Assembly (NCBI GenBank): GCA_016584305.1
Contig: JACEEZ010012768.1
Span: 25,001 to 89,000, forward strand
Reading direction: 5' to 3'
Source of the DNA: Chionoecetes opilio
Taxonomy: Eukaryota > Arthropoda > Malacostraca > Decapoda > Majidae
DNA: 64,000 bases
Shown here: in pieces, positions 1 to 12,400 of the stretch
Numbering within the stretch: the stretch's first letter is position 1
How the letters are laid out: the number at the start of each line of letters is the position of its first letter
Notes under the pieces: model-generated
Told to the model about the DNA's origin: nothing
The model's database searches: none
The model's input: only the letters and a program-made list of their open reading frames with translations
Program-made: the position numbers and the translations under genes

Positions 1-150
1 CCAAGGCAACTGCGGGGCACGGGGCTTCCCGGCAAGCCTTGTCCTGCTGGAGCGGGTAAGTCCACCAGTGGTAGGGAACCAGGCCCCATCGCTCTGAGGA
101 TGCAGGGGCCAGGGTGAAACTATGCTGCTTGCAGATCCATGTTGACAAAG
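1..150. other. Edge sequence with a splice-donor-like site
   Basis: No recognisable gene. A strong 5' splice-site-like string (GAGCGGGTAAGT) lies at about 51-62, and the frame before it is open from the window edge. This could be the end of an exon or a chance match. The segment ends where the first LTR starts. Confidence 0.2.
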
Positions 151-607
151 TATTAGGATCCTGAATAGTATAGATTATATGTATATAACTAATTTATCAA
201 TTAAGCTACAGGATGTGCGTCGCCTGCTGTCTCAGTCAACAACAATTTTGATGAGGTTATGTTGGACGAAGTATTCACGCCAGGGCCTGCATCAAGACAC
301 TGGTGGGTCTTGATGCAACACGTAACACCTCGACCTGGTTCCAGCTACACCACACAAGCTGTGTGATCATCTCAGCGCTCTGCCAAGGATGATGACGCTG
401 ACACAGATGCAAACAGGGCTGAGAAGACATGAACACCGGAAGTGTTAGATGCCGGCCAAACTCTTATATGCTGCCAACTGGCCGGAGGAAGACAGAAGGC
501 ACAAACGGACGGAGTCAATGAGCTGTTCCGGCCATTCCCTTGGCCGTTCGGAAACACGTGGCTTGTCACTCGGCCCTCACAAGTGTACAGATATATCTAT
601 ATATATT

Positions 608-638
<31 letters not shown>

Positions 639-895
639 GATATATATATATATATATTGTAATTATTTATTCTCGGTTACTTTGTAATAACAAAGACTTA
701 TAAAACAATCCGCTCGACCCATCTTATTAAACTTCCATTTGAAGTGTCTGGCTAGTACGGTACAGGACTCCTACCCCTATCAATCTACACTTCTGAGCAA
801 AATCATCCCCTACAGTGTCACCAACATTGTAAGTATCTTACTCGGGTTGAACCCCCCCAGTTACCTGTAATAACAATACCGATACAGGTGTAACA
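151..895 (+). repeat. 5' LTR of errantivirus-like Gypsy element
   Basis: About 745 bp, closely similar to 8663-9447 and 16646-17429. All three copies begin TATTAGGATCCTGAATAG and end in a GGGTTGA..TTACCTGTAA..TAACA block. Each holds a (TA)n run of different length (here about 590-657). The boundaries are read from where the three copies stop resembling each other; the expected 5' TG is not clear, so the start may be off by a few bases. Confidence 0.8.
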
Positions 896-1756
896 TAAAT
901 GGTAAACAGCTGGGATAGACAACCAAAATATTACAGTACCGTAAAATAATGATTCAATTAATCACTTGAGGGGAGCGATAGATTGTGGAACAACATTGAT
1001 TCCGGAAGTAGACAGAGAAGACAGAGAGAGACAAATTTTTTAAAGCTGTGTCAGACAAAGCCTGCTTTCGTGATTTTTTCCTCGATTCAGATCTCCTCCT
1101 TAAAGATCTAGTTCATTCATTACTCAAACCACAACAAAACAGAGTTTCAATTAATAACTCCCCAGTATACAGAATCCAGCTTACATTGCCTTCGAGATTC
1201 AGCGACGAGAAACACCGCGAGGCAAAAGGACGCGTAATCTCCGCGAGGGACAAGGACGAAAAAACGCGTGGAAGAACGCGGACGAGGACGCTGTTATCGT
1301 GCGTACGGAATAGGCCCCGACTTTCTTACGAGGTTCATCACAACGCCCAGCCGACACCTGCTTCCCCCCACTCTTGACTGATCTGCTTCTGTAATTGGTA
1401 TCCTTGGAGGAAACGCTTCAGCTGAACGGACAAGGACGACTGCAGTGCTGACACTGCTGGTATAGTGAGTACCACACCCTTAGCGACCATTACAGATTAT
1501 ATATAATATATTCAAGTATGCCACTTGTTTTACAACAGTAGATAATGGTAAATGGAGTTACTTTTTGTGTAATATATTTGTCAGTTATTTTTGTAGTTGT
1601 ATTTTTTTCTTTGCCACTGTTAAATAATTACAGTACATCACTATACATGTTCGCTTCTCATTCCACTCATATATGTACATGGATCTTTTTTTATTGCCTA
1701 AAAGCACAAGAGATGGGTAATAGCACTTATCTTGGTTAAAGTTTCACTTAGAATTA

Positions 1757-3100
1757 ATGGACCCAAAAACAATTCAGACTAAAGTCAGAAAAAAGCGGTG
1801 AAATTACTCACCGAAAAATTTCTTGGACTTTGTAAAGGACGGAAAGGCCTTACATCTGAGCAGCAAATAGTGGACAGTGAGGAAGAATTAGTTAAACATT
1901 TCACCAGAGGAGGATATTCGTAAATTAAGAATGGAAGTCACCAACCTACGAGGTCCTCCTGAGTTACTCAGTCCTAACTAACTCAAACTCTAAACTCAGT
2001 CACTCTTACTAAACACATTGTCTCCCACTAAGCCTCTCGGTGCAGGTCCTTCTGGCACCCCTGACCCAGCTCTTCCTCAGGCCGCTGAGCTATTTAAAAT
2101 ATTGCCCACAAGTGCAGGCTATTTCGCGAATTTCGGGTACTGAGCCAAGCTATACTGCCAGGGAATATATTAGTCTTTGGGAGAATGTCTGAAAAAACTT
2201 ACTGTTGTATGTGATGAAGGGGATCAAATATTATTTCATCCGTTCACGCCTACAGGCGGCTCACGAGCTTCAATTAAGCAAGCCCGCGCTTTTACAAAGC
2301 CACAACCGCACAAAATTATAGGTTTTTCGGTCAAACTTTCTTGGAAAAACCATTTGGGAAAATTAAAAACACACGCTTGGTCAAAGGGTTGATTTAGCGG
2401 TAGGAGGAACTATTGCACGGTAGCGCTGTGTCAAAGGATCTTTTTGATGGTCAGGTAGGACGCAAACAGAATATCTGCTGGATTTCGTTAAGTACTTAAA
2501 AGGACACGGGTGATGGACACGGAGACACCATGCATTTACCCGATGTTATGCAAGTTTATTGATTTTTTTGTGTACATGATGTTGCTAATAGTGAAATGCG
2601 AAGGAGCAGTTATCATAACTCAACACAATGAAGAACTCACGATTTTGTCTTAAATTAAAAACTAAAAGTGGAGGAGAAAGGATAGTGATGTGCGTATGTC
2701 AGCTCAATGTGCCTATGACGGTAAACACAATGAGAGGTGGCTCCTGACTCATCCTATGCGGCGTGACTGCGTCAGGAAAATCGACCTTCACTTGCACATA
2801 CACCAGCGTGAAGGACACACACTAGCAGTGTTTTAATCTGTCAAGGATCAGCGTAAAGCTAAGAGAAAGAATAATTATCGTGATGGCCCAGTGGTCCTGT
2901 AAATGCTCAGTTACCAATAAAACATATTATCAAGATGAGACCCTCCACGGAAGCGATGCCGACCTAAACAACACAAAACTATTACAACCTAATCCTTCTT
3001 CCCCTCGTGGCGCGACAGGAAACAATCCAGATTGTTCAATCCATGAACGCACACCCATTCACTGATGACTGCTTAACGCCTTGCAAAATTGAAAGACAAC
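1757..3100 (+). pseudogene. Gag-like region (broken)
   Basis: A start codon at 1757 opens a short basic N-terminus that stops after 14 codons. A shifted frame continues for about 40 more codons rich in Lys and Glu, which fits a Gag N-terminus. A 61-codon frame at 2880-3065 and several fragments follow. No clear CCHC knuckle was found. The assignment rests mainly on position between the 5' LTR and protease. Confidence 0.45.
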
Positions 3101-3289
3101 TTCCCGAGGCCGTGGAAACGGGCGCGGTCATTCAAAAACAAAGAATGACTGACTGACTGACTTAGCGAAGAAAAATCTTAAGGAAGAAAATTACTGCAGT
3201 GGTACGGATGATGTTGAGATATATACAGTCCCTAGTAGCGGCTTGCAGTCAAGCCAAAAAGAATGGCTTGCACAAAAAAGGGACGGTTA

Positions 3290-3600
3290 AAGGTATTCTT
3301 GCAGTGGACACTGCGCGCGTCAATGTGCTGTCAGAAAAGGCTTACCTTGCCACTTAAAACGTGCGTCGCGCGGAATCAATGGCCCTCATCGTCCCAATGA
3401 CTAAATTTTTAATGGGTGTTACTAGCGAGCCTCTCAACATTTAGGTATTGTTCGCCCTACCATCAGCTATAGGAAAAAGCACATCTATTATACGTTTGGA
3501 ATTTTATGTAGCTTCCAACTTCTCCTTGCCACGGATGCGTTGTTAGGGTTGAAATCGCTCAAATCAATGTATGGTGATTATCCTGACATCCAATATGATC
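3290..3600 (+). pseudogene. Aspartic protease fragment of the errantivirus-like element
   Basis: Around 3303 the frame reads ILAVDTARVNVLSE, a degraded form of the DTGA/DTGS active-site block of retroelement proteases. About 230 bases later LLGLKSLKSMYGDYP resembles the downstream DALLG block. At least two frameshifts or stops lie between them. The domain would process the Gag-Pol polyprotein in an intact relative. Confidence 0.6.
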
Positions 3601-4264
3601 AAATTTCAATGAAAAGACTTTAAAGCAATGAATCAACCCATGCGCCTAACTTCCGAGTGTGGACTAAATCGCAAAGTAAAAATCTAGGTACTTTACCAGC
3701 CCAAAATCAGGCCGTACTAGCCCTTCAGAATGTAAATTCTACCCACAAAGATAATAGGGAGAATGGAAAGTTGTTAAGCCACGGTATTAGGGGAACACGA
3801 GCTACCCCACCGTGTGGCCACGCACCATTCCCGTGTCAGTCCCCAAAGCTACCGTTAGGGTGTGACATCTGCTTTGAAGCCACTAAGTCAAATAAAAAGG
3901 ACTAGTTGTGGAATCAACTCTGAGCAACGGTTCGTGAGGGACCACAAGACTGTCGCCCTTGTGGTCATACCACCGACCGGTCCCATCAAATTAAAACAAG
4001 GGGCCTCTTAATTAAGCATTAGGTTAGACGCGTCGGTTGTAGCAGAACCTTTGGGGGGGGAAAAACTCCCAGCTACTTGTATTTCTTCAGTATACAATAA
4101 TACACTCGAAACAAGCCGGCTCGGTAACAAACCTGTGATTCACTCGTCACTGTAGTGGACTATCCTGAATTTAAGCCTTCACTGTTAGGGACTTTCAACC
4201 ATTACCGTGATTTTTTGCCATGCCAGGAGATTGTTAGGCGTTACTGACCGAACAAACACTTTCA

Positions 4265-5090
4265 CATTAAATTAAAATATGGTACCCAAGCCGGTCTATA
4301 TTCCAGCCTATCGACTTCCTCACAGTCAGAGCAAATAGTCGATGATCAAATAAAAGACATGGTTGAACAGGGTGTAATAAGAAATCCACGAATCACCGTG
4401 GAACTCGCCCTCTTATTCTCGTTCCTAACAAAGACGGAAGTTCAGGACCTGTAATTGATTTTAGGCGGTAAATGAAGTAACTGAGGACGATAGGTATCCT
4501 CTTCCCTGTTTTAAGATGACTTGTTGATGGCTCTAGGACAGGTAATAAACCTTTTCAGTAGCCTTAATCTTCTAAGCGGTTACTGGCAAAGTACCGATGC
4601 GCCGTCATGTCAAGGGAAGTAAACTGCTTTCAGCACTCCCAGCGGACATTTTGAGTGGCTTAGATGCCTTTTGGGCTTAAATCAGTCCCTATCACGTTTT
4701 CAAAGAATGATAAATACCTGTTTGCTTGATATGCTAGAAACAATGATATGATATCTTGATGATGTGATCATTTGTAGTTAAGGATCAGAGTTCATTTTGC
4801 CACTTTAGAAGCTGTACTCCTTAAGCTTAAAGAAGAAGGTCTAAAAGCTAAATCACCGAAGTGTGAGTTTCTAGAAGCTTAAAATTTCCTCTTAGGACAT
4901 ATCGTCGATTTTCGCCGCCATGGCATCGAACTAGAACAGATTGTAAAGAAAGATATACCGTTTCATTGGAATGATGCCACAAGAAAAAGTTTTCAAGACT
5001 TGAAATTTTCCCTAACCAACGGCACCTGTCTGGGGGTTCCAGATTATAAGGCTCCTTTCATCATGTATACGGATGCGTCTGCCTGGGCCT
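4265..5090 (+). pseudogene. Gypsy reverse transcriptase (frameshifted)
   Basis: Successive frame fragments match Gypsy RT. DQIKDMVEQGVI precedes a proline-rich substrate block near 4380. Next come VPNKDGS-like and VIDFR-like blocks near 4420-4470 and an MPFGLK-like block near 4660. A YLDD catalytic box sits near 4750, and KLKEEGLKAK with LLGHIV lies near 4830-4905. At least five indels break the frame. It would copy the element's RNA into DNA in an intact relative. Confidence 0.75.
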
Positions 5091-5420
5091 TGTGAGCGGT
5101 TTTAATGCAACTGACGCAAGCGGTAAAATTGCGCTGTTTGCATATGCAAAGTAGAACCTTAAATCTTGCCGAGTCAAATTACTCTGTCACTCATAGGAGC
5201 GCTCGCTGTGTCTGGTCTCTCAAACATTTTTAGGGAAGTTATCTTTGGATATGATATAACGTATATTTACAGATCACGCAGCCGTCACGAACTATTTAAG
5301 GGAAAGAAACCTTAGCGGTTAGACTCGGGCGCTGGTACCTAAACATTACAAGAGTTTAATCCAACGGTTTAAATACGTGCCCCCAGGGTCGAGCCAATGT
5401 AGGGCTGACGCCCTGTCTAG
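5000..5420 (+). pseudogene. RNase H-like region of the errantivirus-like element
   Basis: The frame at 5036-5095 reads VPDYKAPFIMYTDASAWAL, the TDAS block typical of Gypsy RNase H. A DHAAV..NYL block follows near 5274, then PPGSSQCRADALSR at 5380-5420, the conserved junction with the integrase region. Frameshifts separate the blocks. Confidence 0.7.
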
Positions 5421-5639
5421 AATTTACCAGCAGGATCTGGGAGAAACACCCCCTGCTTTACAAAATTTTGCCATCAGAATATGCAATGCACAGCGTCACA
5501 TGAGTATGTGGAACGAAGGTCATATAGCTCTGAATCAGGTGATTTGTGTAAATCAAATTACCAAAATTAACTTCCTTTCTCACATTTTTTTTGTCCTTAG
5601 ACGGAGTGCTTGTAGATATTGGCCTCAAAAAGCAGATCC

Positions 5640-6500
5640 TGTGGACAATTTGTGATACCTGAGTCATAATTTACCTGTGGTATTAAAGTTTATTAATTCA
5701 TGATGAGGTTATTGCCGTCATCCAGAAGGAGCAAAACCCTTACTGCGGTCCGTAGAAGTATTTTGGCCGACCATGTCGTTTGTAGGACATAGACGCGTAT
5801 GTAGCAAAGTGTGTCAAATACGCTCAGCACAAAGGGACGGTGCCTAAGCCAGCACCGATTTTAGAATATCCTCCCCCGGAACGACCCTGGGGACGTAGTT
5901 GCAATAGGGACCTACTTCCCAGCTTCCCGCTAGCCTCAGGGTTCCAAGTAATATCTTAGTATGTGTAGATCAATTGTCCTCGGTACGTTGTAATGGCCCA
6001 TTAAAGGATAAAACCGCCCGTGCGGTTGCTCACGCCCTCATAGCCAATCTATTGTCCCTACTCGACACCACGAGTATATTAAGGTGACAACGGGGCGGAG
6101 AGTTCCGCAACGCACTTCTGGTGAAAATTTGCAAAATGTTTTAACATAAGTCAAACCTTTGTAGCAAAAATATCACCACGCCAGTAACGGCCCTTGTGGA
6201 GGCACCAATAGGAAAATCTTAGAAATTGTGCGCCCAGTTGTCAGTGGTTTTAATAGAAAATTGGGAAGATTGGTTACCAATGTAGCAGCTAGCATAAATA
6301 GTAGCCCCGTTTGCCGAGGTCACAGGGACAATCCCCGTATTACATATTTTTGGAGATTAGAAGAAAGACTCCCTTAGACTTGCTAGGTAGTCCTCAACAA
6401 CCTGTGTATAATATGATGATTATGCTAAGAGCCAATTACAGGTTTTCTCAGACATCCATAAAGATGTAAAAGACAGGACTGCTAGTCAAAAGCTTGCTAT
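5640..6500 (+). pseudogene. Integrase region (broken)
   Basis: Downstream of RNase H, fragments in several frames resemble Gypsy integrase. A VEVFWP block near 5745 matches the zinc-binding region (usually YWP). VAKCVKYAQHK lies near 5805. A PPERPWG block near 5875 usually precedes the first catalytic Asp. DQLSS and GEFRNALL-type core fragments lie near 5970-6105. The DDE triad cannot be placed with confidence because of frameshifts. Confidence 0.6.
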
Positions 6501-6809
6501 GTGCTCCAAACAACACAAGACGTTCTTCTCCTGTTACTGTACAAGTAGGTGGTTGTAATGATTAGAGTATCCGAGAGACACTCAAATTGTCTCCTAAATT
6601 TGTGGGACCCCGCGCTGAGTGTTAAACAATTACAAGGTCATAAGTTGAGTATTTGACCTTGGTTAAAATTACATTGGAGTATAGTACAAGTGACAGAATT
6701 AAAAAGGGACCAATTGCAAAGCCGATTTAACCTTTAGTAGAAACTGCACAGTGAGCCAATGCTACTCGTCTGACTAATGATAACTCAATCTTCCAACTAA
6801 CCCACGCAT

Positions 6810-8582
6810 GCTATAACCTTCGCTCTGGTAACAATAGTTGTTGCTATAGCTTGTTTTCTGTTCAGACATGTTTGCCTTAATAATTTCTTCACCATGAGCT
6901 TCTTTACTCGGCTCTTGGACCCTTCAACATCTCAAGCCTGGAGCCCTCGCAGCCCACTTGGGTCGAGTTCTCCCTGGTGGAGGATGTGTTGTGGGTTACT
7001 TACCCCCATACTGCTCTTCTGAGGATACGAGCAGGTTGAGGGAGGGTCACGGTAGCAACTGAACCACAGCTTTAATTCAATTGGAAAATAGTCTCCCACA
7101 GAAACTATGTCCCTGAGATCGGAATTTGGTCGGGGGATTCAAAAAAATTATCATAGAGTCCATATTTTCCTCTCTTTCGTGCACGTTCTGACCACCCAAT
7201 GACACCAATCAATCTTGCCCTAGCAACTACCACGGCCTGAGGTTCTAACCGAGCTAAACGGGGATTCATTGATGGTATAGGTCAAACTGTCAAGCATGAT
7301 ATGTTGGAACGGCTATGAATGAGGCTGTTAGAAGAGTTACGTAACAAGTTTAATCAGCTACTTCCATAGCATCAGCAAACAATTAAAGCCATAAAGTAAA
7401 CTGCATGAATATCGCTAAACTTGAAATGCATGGAATGATCTTGCCTTGTACGTTGATATAAAACTAAACATTTACTATTAGCAAGGTGGTAGCCAGTTTA
7501 AACGACATATAGATTCTATGGAATGAATCAATTACTACCATAATGGAGAACACAGCTAACTCTCTTTTGCAAGCTAACTTTTTCAATGATAATACAGAAC
7601 ATTGCAGACGCAGCGCGTGGAAGGGTGACTTCCTCTCTTTTCCCTGTCAAGGACTTTATCCATGCTTTAGATATTGGAGAAAAGGAATATAAATTAAAAC
7701 CCTTGTTTGACTCACGCGGTATTCATCACTACTATCCCTTACTGGAGTCTGTGCTGACGTCAGACGCAATAGTCATTCATATACCCTTTCAATCATCGGA
7801 CATATTTGAAGTTCATCAAATTGAACCGTTTCCTTTTGCAGTGAATGAAACATTAATGACTGTAAACTTGCCTCAATCGATTATTTTAATATCCAAAGAC
7901 TTGCCGTTGTACGCGATTGGTCATTTATCTGATTTGCAAAAATGTAAGTCCGAGTATCTCAATTTATTTCATTGTCCAGCCTCACTCTTTGCCTTTCTGC
8001 CCTTAACGGGTGGAGTTTGTGAAATTGTGCTAACCCAGAAAGATGCTTCTATGGCCCTGTCTTTGTGCCCTTATACTCACCTGGCACCTAAGGAAATATT
8101 TCATCGATCATTTTTTAGTCATCACTATTTTTTTTTTCACAAAACCTTTCTTTGTGTTTGTAGTATGCCCTGACGGCACTGAAAACAAGGAAGTGTCAGG
8201 TCACTTCGCGGTTCTTGTCGCTTGTCATGTGCGCTCCGTCAACCTGACACTATTCCCTTCTACATTCCACCATGGTTTTACTGGTAATTTTTCTAGTAAT
8301 ATTTTTCCCATTGATAGCTTGAAATATGTAAATTTCTCTAAAATCAAGTATATTACTAACAGCCTTTCCGAGTTCACTTTTTCTAACTCCTCGGATTTAA
8401 AAGCTGCTGTACAGGATTCCCTACCAGTTTACTTAACTCCTTATGTACATTATCCCTCAATCATTACTCCTATTGTACTTTTTATTATTATTGTGATTCC
8501 TCTGTGCTGTGTTGTCCAGAAAGCCCTCAATTTGTATAGGCACCTTAAAGGGAATATGGACAGCGAAGTCGTGACTCCATAG
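6810..8582 (+). pseudogene. Env-like glycoprotein region (errantivirus/baculovirus F type)
   Basis: This is the third reading region, located after integrase as in errantiviruses. A hydrophobic segment near 6830-6890 could be a signal peptide. The 5' half is broken. Two overlapping frames (7586-8173 and 8043-8582) hold the 3' half. It contains a conserved-looking proline/phenylalanine-rich block near 7790-7850, several cysteines from about 7945 onward, and a C-terminal membrane anchor of about 20 hydrophobic residues at about 8458-8520. A short basic tail and a stop at 8580-8582 follow. The frames overlap at a poly-T run near 8130, so the break there may be an indel. In errantiviruses this protein is a membrane fusion envelope protein; the identification is by architecture and motif style only. 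Confidence 0.6.
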
Positions 8583-8662
8583 TACACATATAACATGGTT
8601 AGGTACATGTCTCTAGAGTCTAGCCCATCGCGAGGACGCGATATGGGTAGGTGACCGAGCGA

Positions 8663-9447
8663 TATTAGGATCCTGAATAGGTATAGATTATATGTATATA
8701 ACTAATTTATCAACTAAGCTACAGGATGTGTGTCGCCTGTCTGTCTGAGGCAACAACATATTTTGATGAGAGTTTGTTGACGAATTATCACGCCGATGGC
8801 CTATAAGGATGACGTGGTACAGTTCAAGCCTGGTGTCTTGAATGCACACGTAGACACCTCGCCCTTGGTTCCAGACTACACACAGAAGTTGTGTGTGTAT
8901 CATCTCAGCGCTCTGCCCAAGATGAGCTCTGTCACAAGTGCAACATGCCTGAGAGACATGACAACCGGACCTGTCAGATTCCGGGGCCAAAACTCATATG
9001 CTGCAAATGGCCGGAGGAATACAGAGACCACGTACGGAGTCACTGATCTGTTCCGGCCTATTCCCTTGGCCGTCGGAATCGATACCTGTTACTCGCCCTC
9101 CACAGTGTACAGATATATAAATATCTATTATATAGTTATATATATATAATTATCTATTATATATATATATATAATATATATATATATAATATATATATAT
9201 ATATTCTATATATATCTATATATTGTAATTATTGTCTGGTACTTTATCTTAACAAGCCATATAAGCCAACAGCTCGACACTTTATTAACTAAACTCTATT
9301 TGAGTGTCTGGGCTAGGCCGGTGAAGACTCCTACCGATCAATCTTCACTTCTGGCACTCGTCTTCCTTCAGTGTCATCAACACTTGTAGGGTATTCTTAC
9401 TCGGGTTGACCCCTGTTACCTGTAACAATAAGAGATTAAGGGTAACA
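8663..9447 (+). repeat. 3' LTR of errantivirus-like Gypsy element
   Basis: Second copy of the LTR, 785 bp, with an expanded (TA)n block at about 9110-9215. The segment GGGTAGGTGACCGAGCGA at 8644-8661 immediately upstream may include the polypurine region. The satellite array begins at the LTR's downstream edge. Confidence 0.8.
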
Positions 9448-12400
9448 CACTACTTTTATCAAAATTTATGCAAAAAATTGTATTTAATGAAATTTAGGTA
9501 TCATTTTCATACTACAAAACAACTTTTTGTAGGGGTTTTAACGTAATTTTTTGAAGTGGTAAAAAATATCGAAATTTAACATTATTCTGGGCCCTTTTTT
9601 GGATAGAAAAATTCAAATATTATATTAATAGTTGTTTTCGATAAAAATAATATTTTAACTACTGTAAGCTTATAAAATGGAGTTTTGGGAGCTATATCTT
9701 GTTATAAAATTGTATATTACAGGTGTTTTTTTCACATAGTTTCTTGAAAATGGTGGGTTAATATCATAAATAAAGGAATTTACCTTATGATAGATATGCG
9801 TCATCCCATCTAATGGTGGTTTCCTTTTCAATGATTTAGGCTATTATATTCGGTGATATAGCTTTTTTCCTAAAAATTGAAGCATCCAATCCTCGTTTTA
9901 GATAATTTGCACCTATAAGTAGCCTACATTCCATAAGCTAATATAAGAAGAGTAAGAAGTTCTGTATTGTCATATAACGGTTATTGCAAGCGTTTTTCAA
10001 TAGTTTCTTGTAACTGTATGTTATTGTATATATAAAGTAGTTTTACTTATGATATTGCTATTATAACCCATAAAATGTAGTGTTTTCCAGAATTCTGCTA
10101 GTTTTATCTGAAAGTTTTTTTTTTCTATAAATTGAAGTATATATTCCTTCATATCTGTAGCTAAGAGCTTTCGATATTTGGCCACAACTACATTTTACAA
10201 AATAAATACCTAAAAATATGTTATTTATCATGAAATTTAGGTATCAATTTTTAATCCTAAAATCACGTTTTTTTTCAATGTGTTTTATGTATTTTTTGAA
10301 GTTCTAAAAAATGTCGCACAATTGCATTAAATAGCTTTCTTTTTTTTTATAAGAGAATTCAAATACGGTATTGAAGTTGTTTCCGATAGAAAGGCTATTT
10401 TAAACTGCTGTTAAGCTTTATAAAAGGGAGTTTCAGGCTATAATTTGTGATAATAATTGTATTTTAAAAGTATTTTTCATAGCTTCTTGTAAATGGTAGT
10501 GTTTATCATAATTAAAGGAATTTACTTTCTTATAATGCTTTATACCCTCAAATGTGATTTCTTTTTAATGATTTAACTATTTATCGGTGAATATAGCTTT
10601 TTTTCCTACAAATTGTAAGCAACCAATCCTCTTTTTTAAGAATAATTTGCACTTATAGTAACCTCTATTACATTAAGCTAATAAATAGAAGAGTAAGAGG
10701 TTTTATTGTCATATAACGGTATATTGCGAGCGTTTTTCATAGCTTCTTGTAAACTGTAGTGTAACAAGTAGTTTTTACTTATCATATTAATATATACCCC
10801 TAAAAGTAGTGGTTTCATGATTTTAGGCTATTTATCAGTGCAGATGTTTTTTGTTTTTTTCGACAAATTGAAGTATATTCCTTATTCTATAGCCTAATAC
10901 TTTCGATATTTGCCACAGCTACATTTTACTAAATTAATACTAAAAATTGTATTTAATCAATAAATTTTGTATCAATTTTTAATCTACAAACACGTTTTTT
11001 TCACAGTGTTTTTTAAATTATTTGTTGAGTGCTAAAAAATGTCCGCAATTGACAATATTTAGCTCTATTTTGATAGAGAAATTCAAATATGGTATTTAGT
11101 TTGTTTTCGATAGAGACATGCTTATTTTAAACTACTGTAGCTTATAAAAGCAGTTTTTCAGGCTATATGTTGTGATGCAATTGTATAGTTACCAGTGTTT
11201 TTTTCATAGTTTCTTGTATATGTAGTGTTTTTTATCATAAATTCAAAAGAAAATTTACATTATGGATAATGCTTTATACCCTCAAAATGTGTCTTTCATG
11301 ATTCAAGCTATTTATCGGTGAAATATAGTGTTTTCCTACAATTGAAGCAACCTCCTCTTTTTAGAATAATTTGCACCTTAAGTAGCCTACTTACATTAAG
11401 CTAATAATAGAAGAGTAAGAGGTTATTTATAGTCATATCACGTTATATTGCAAGCGTTTTTCATAGTTTCTTTTAACTGGTGGGTTATTGGGGGGGGGGG
11501 GGGTTTTATATATACAAGTAGTTTTACTTATCATATTGCTATATACCCATAAAGGTAAGGTGTTTTTCAATTAGTTTAGCTAGTTATCGTGAAGAGTTTT
11601 TTCTTCTACAAATTTGAAGTATATTCCTTTATATCTGTAGCTAATAGCTTTCGATATTGCCACAACTACATTTTTCCTAAATTCATACCTAAAATTGTAT
11701 TGTACCATGAAATTAGGTAGCAATTTTGCTCTTAATACACCGTTATTTCAATGTTTTTAATGTATTTATTTATGTGTATGTTATGTTTAATGTATTAAGA
11801 GTAAAAAAATGCCGGAAATTAACCTTTTTTAGCCCCTTTTTTGATTAAGAAATTCAAGTTATAGTATTATAGTTGTTTTCGATAGAACATGCTATTTTAA
11901 ACTACTGTAAACTTATAAAAAGAGTTTGAGGCTATATATTGTGATACACTTGTATATTACAAGTGTTTATCATAGTTTCTTGTAAATTGTAGTGTTATAT
12001 CATAATAAAAGGAATTTACCTGATGATATTGCTTTATACCCTCAAAATGTGTTCTTTTATATGATTTAACCTATTTATCGCAGAAATATAACTTTTTTCC
12101 AACAAATTGAAGCAACCAATCCTCTTTTTAGAATAATTTGCATCTATAAGTAGCCTATATTACATTAAGCTAATAAATATTAGAGTAAGAGCTTATTTAT
12201 TGTCATATAACGGTGTATTGCAAGCGTTTTTCATAGTGTCTTGTAAACTGTAGTGTTATTGTATATATACAAGTAGTTTTACTTATCATATTGCTATATA
12301 CCCATAACATGTAGTGTTTTCAATGATTTTAGCTAGTTATCAGTGAAGAGTGGTTTTTTTCTACAAATTGAAGTACATTCCTATATATCTGTAGTTAAAT

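Larger units (their letters stand above)
151..9447 (+). mobile_element. Env-bearing Gypsy/errantivirus-like LTR element
   Basis: Two direct LTRs of about 750-785 bp flank an internal region of 7.8 kb on the plus strand. The internal order is gag-like start (about 1757), aspartic protease (about 3290-3600), reverse transcriptase (about 4265-5090), RNase H (about 5090-5420), integrase (about 5640-6500) and an env-like frame (about 6810-8582). This is the gene order of errantivirus-type Metaviridae. Every pol domain is split by frameshifts or stops, so the copy is not coding as written; part of this could be read error. No matching target duplication was found (AAAG on the left against CACT on the right). 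Confidence 0.8.
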
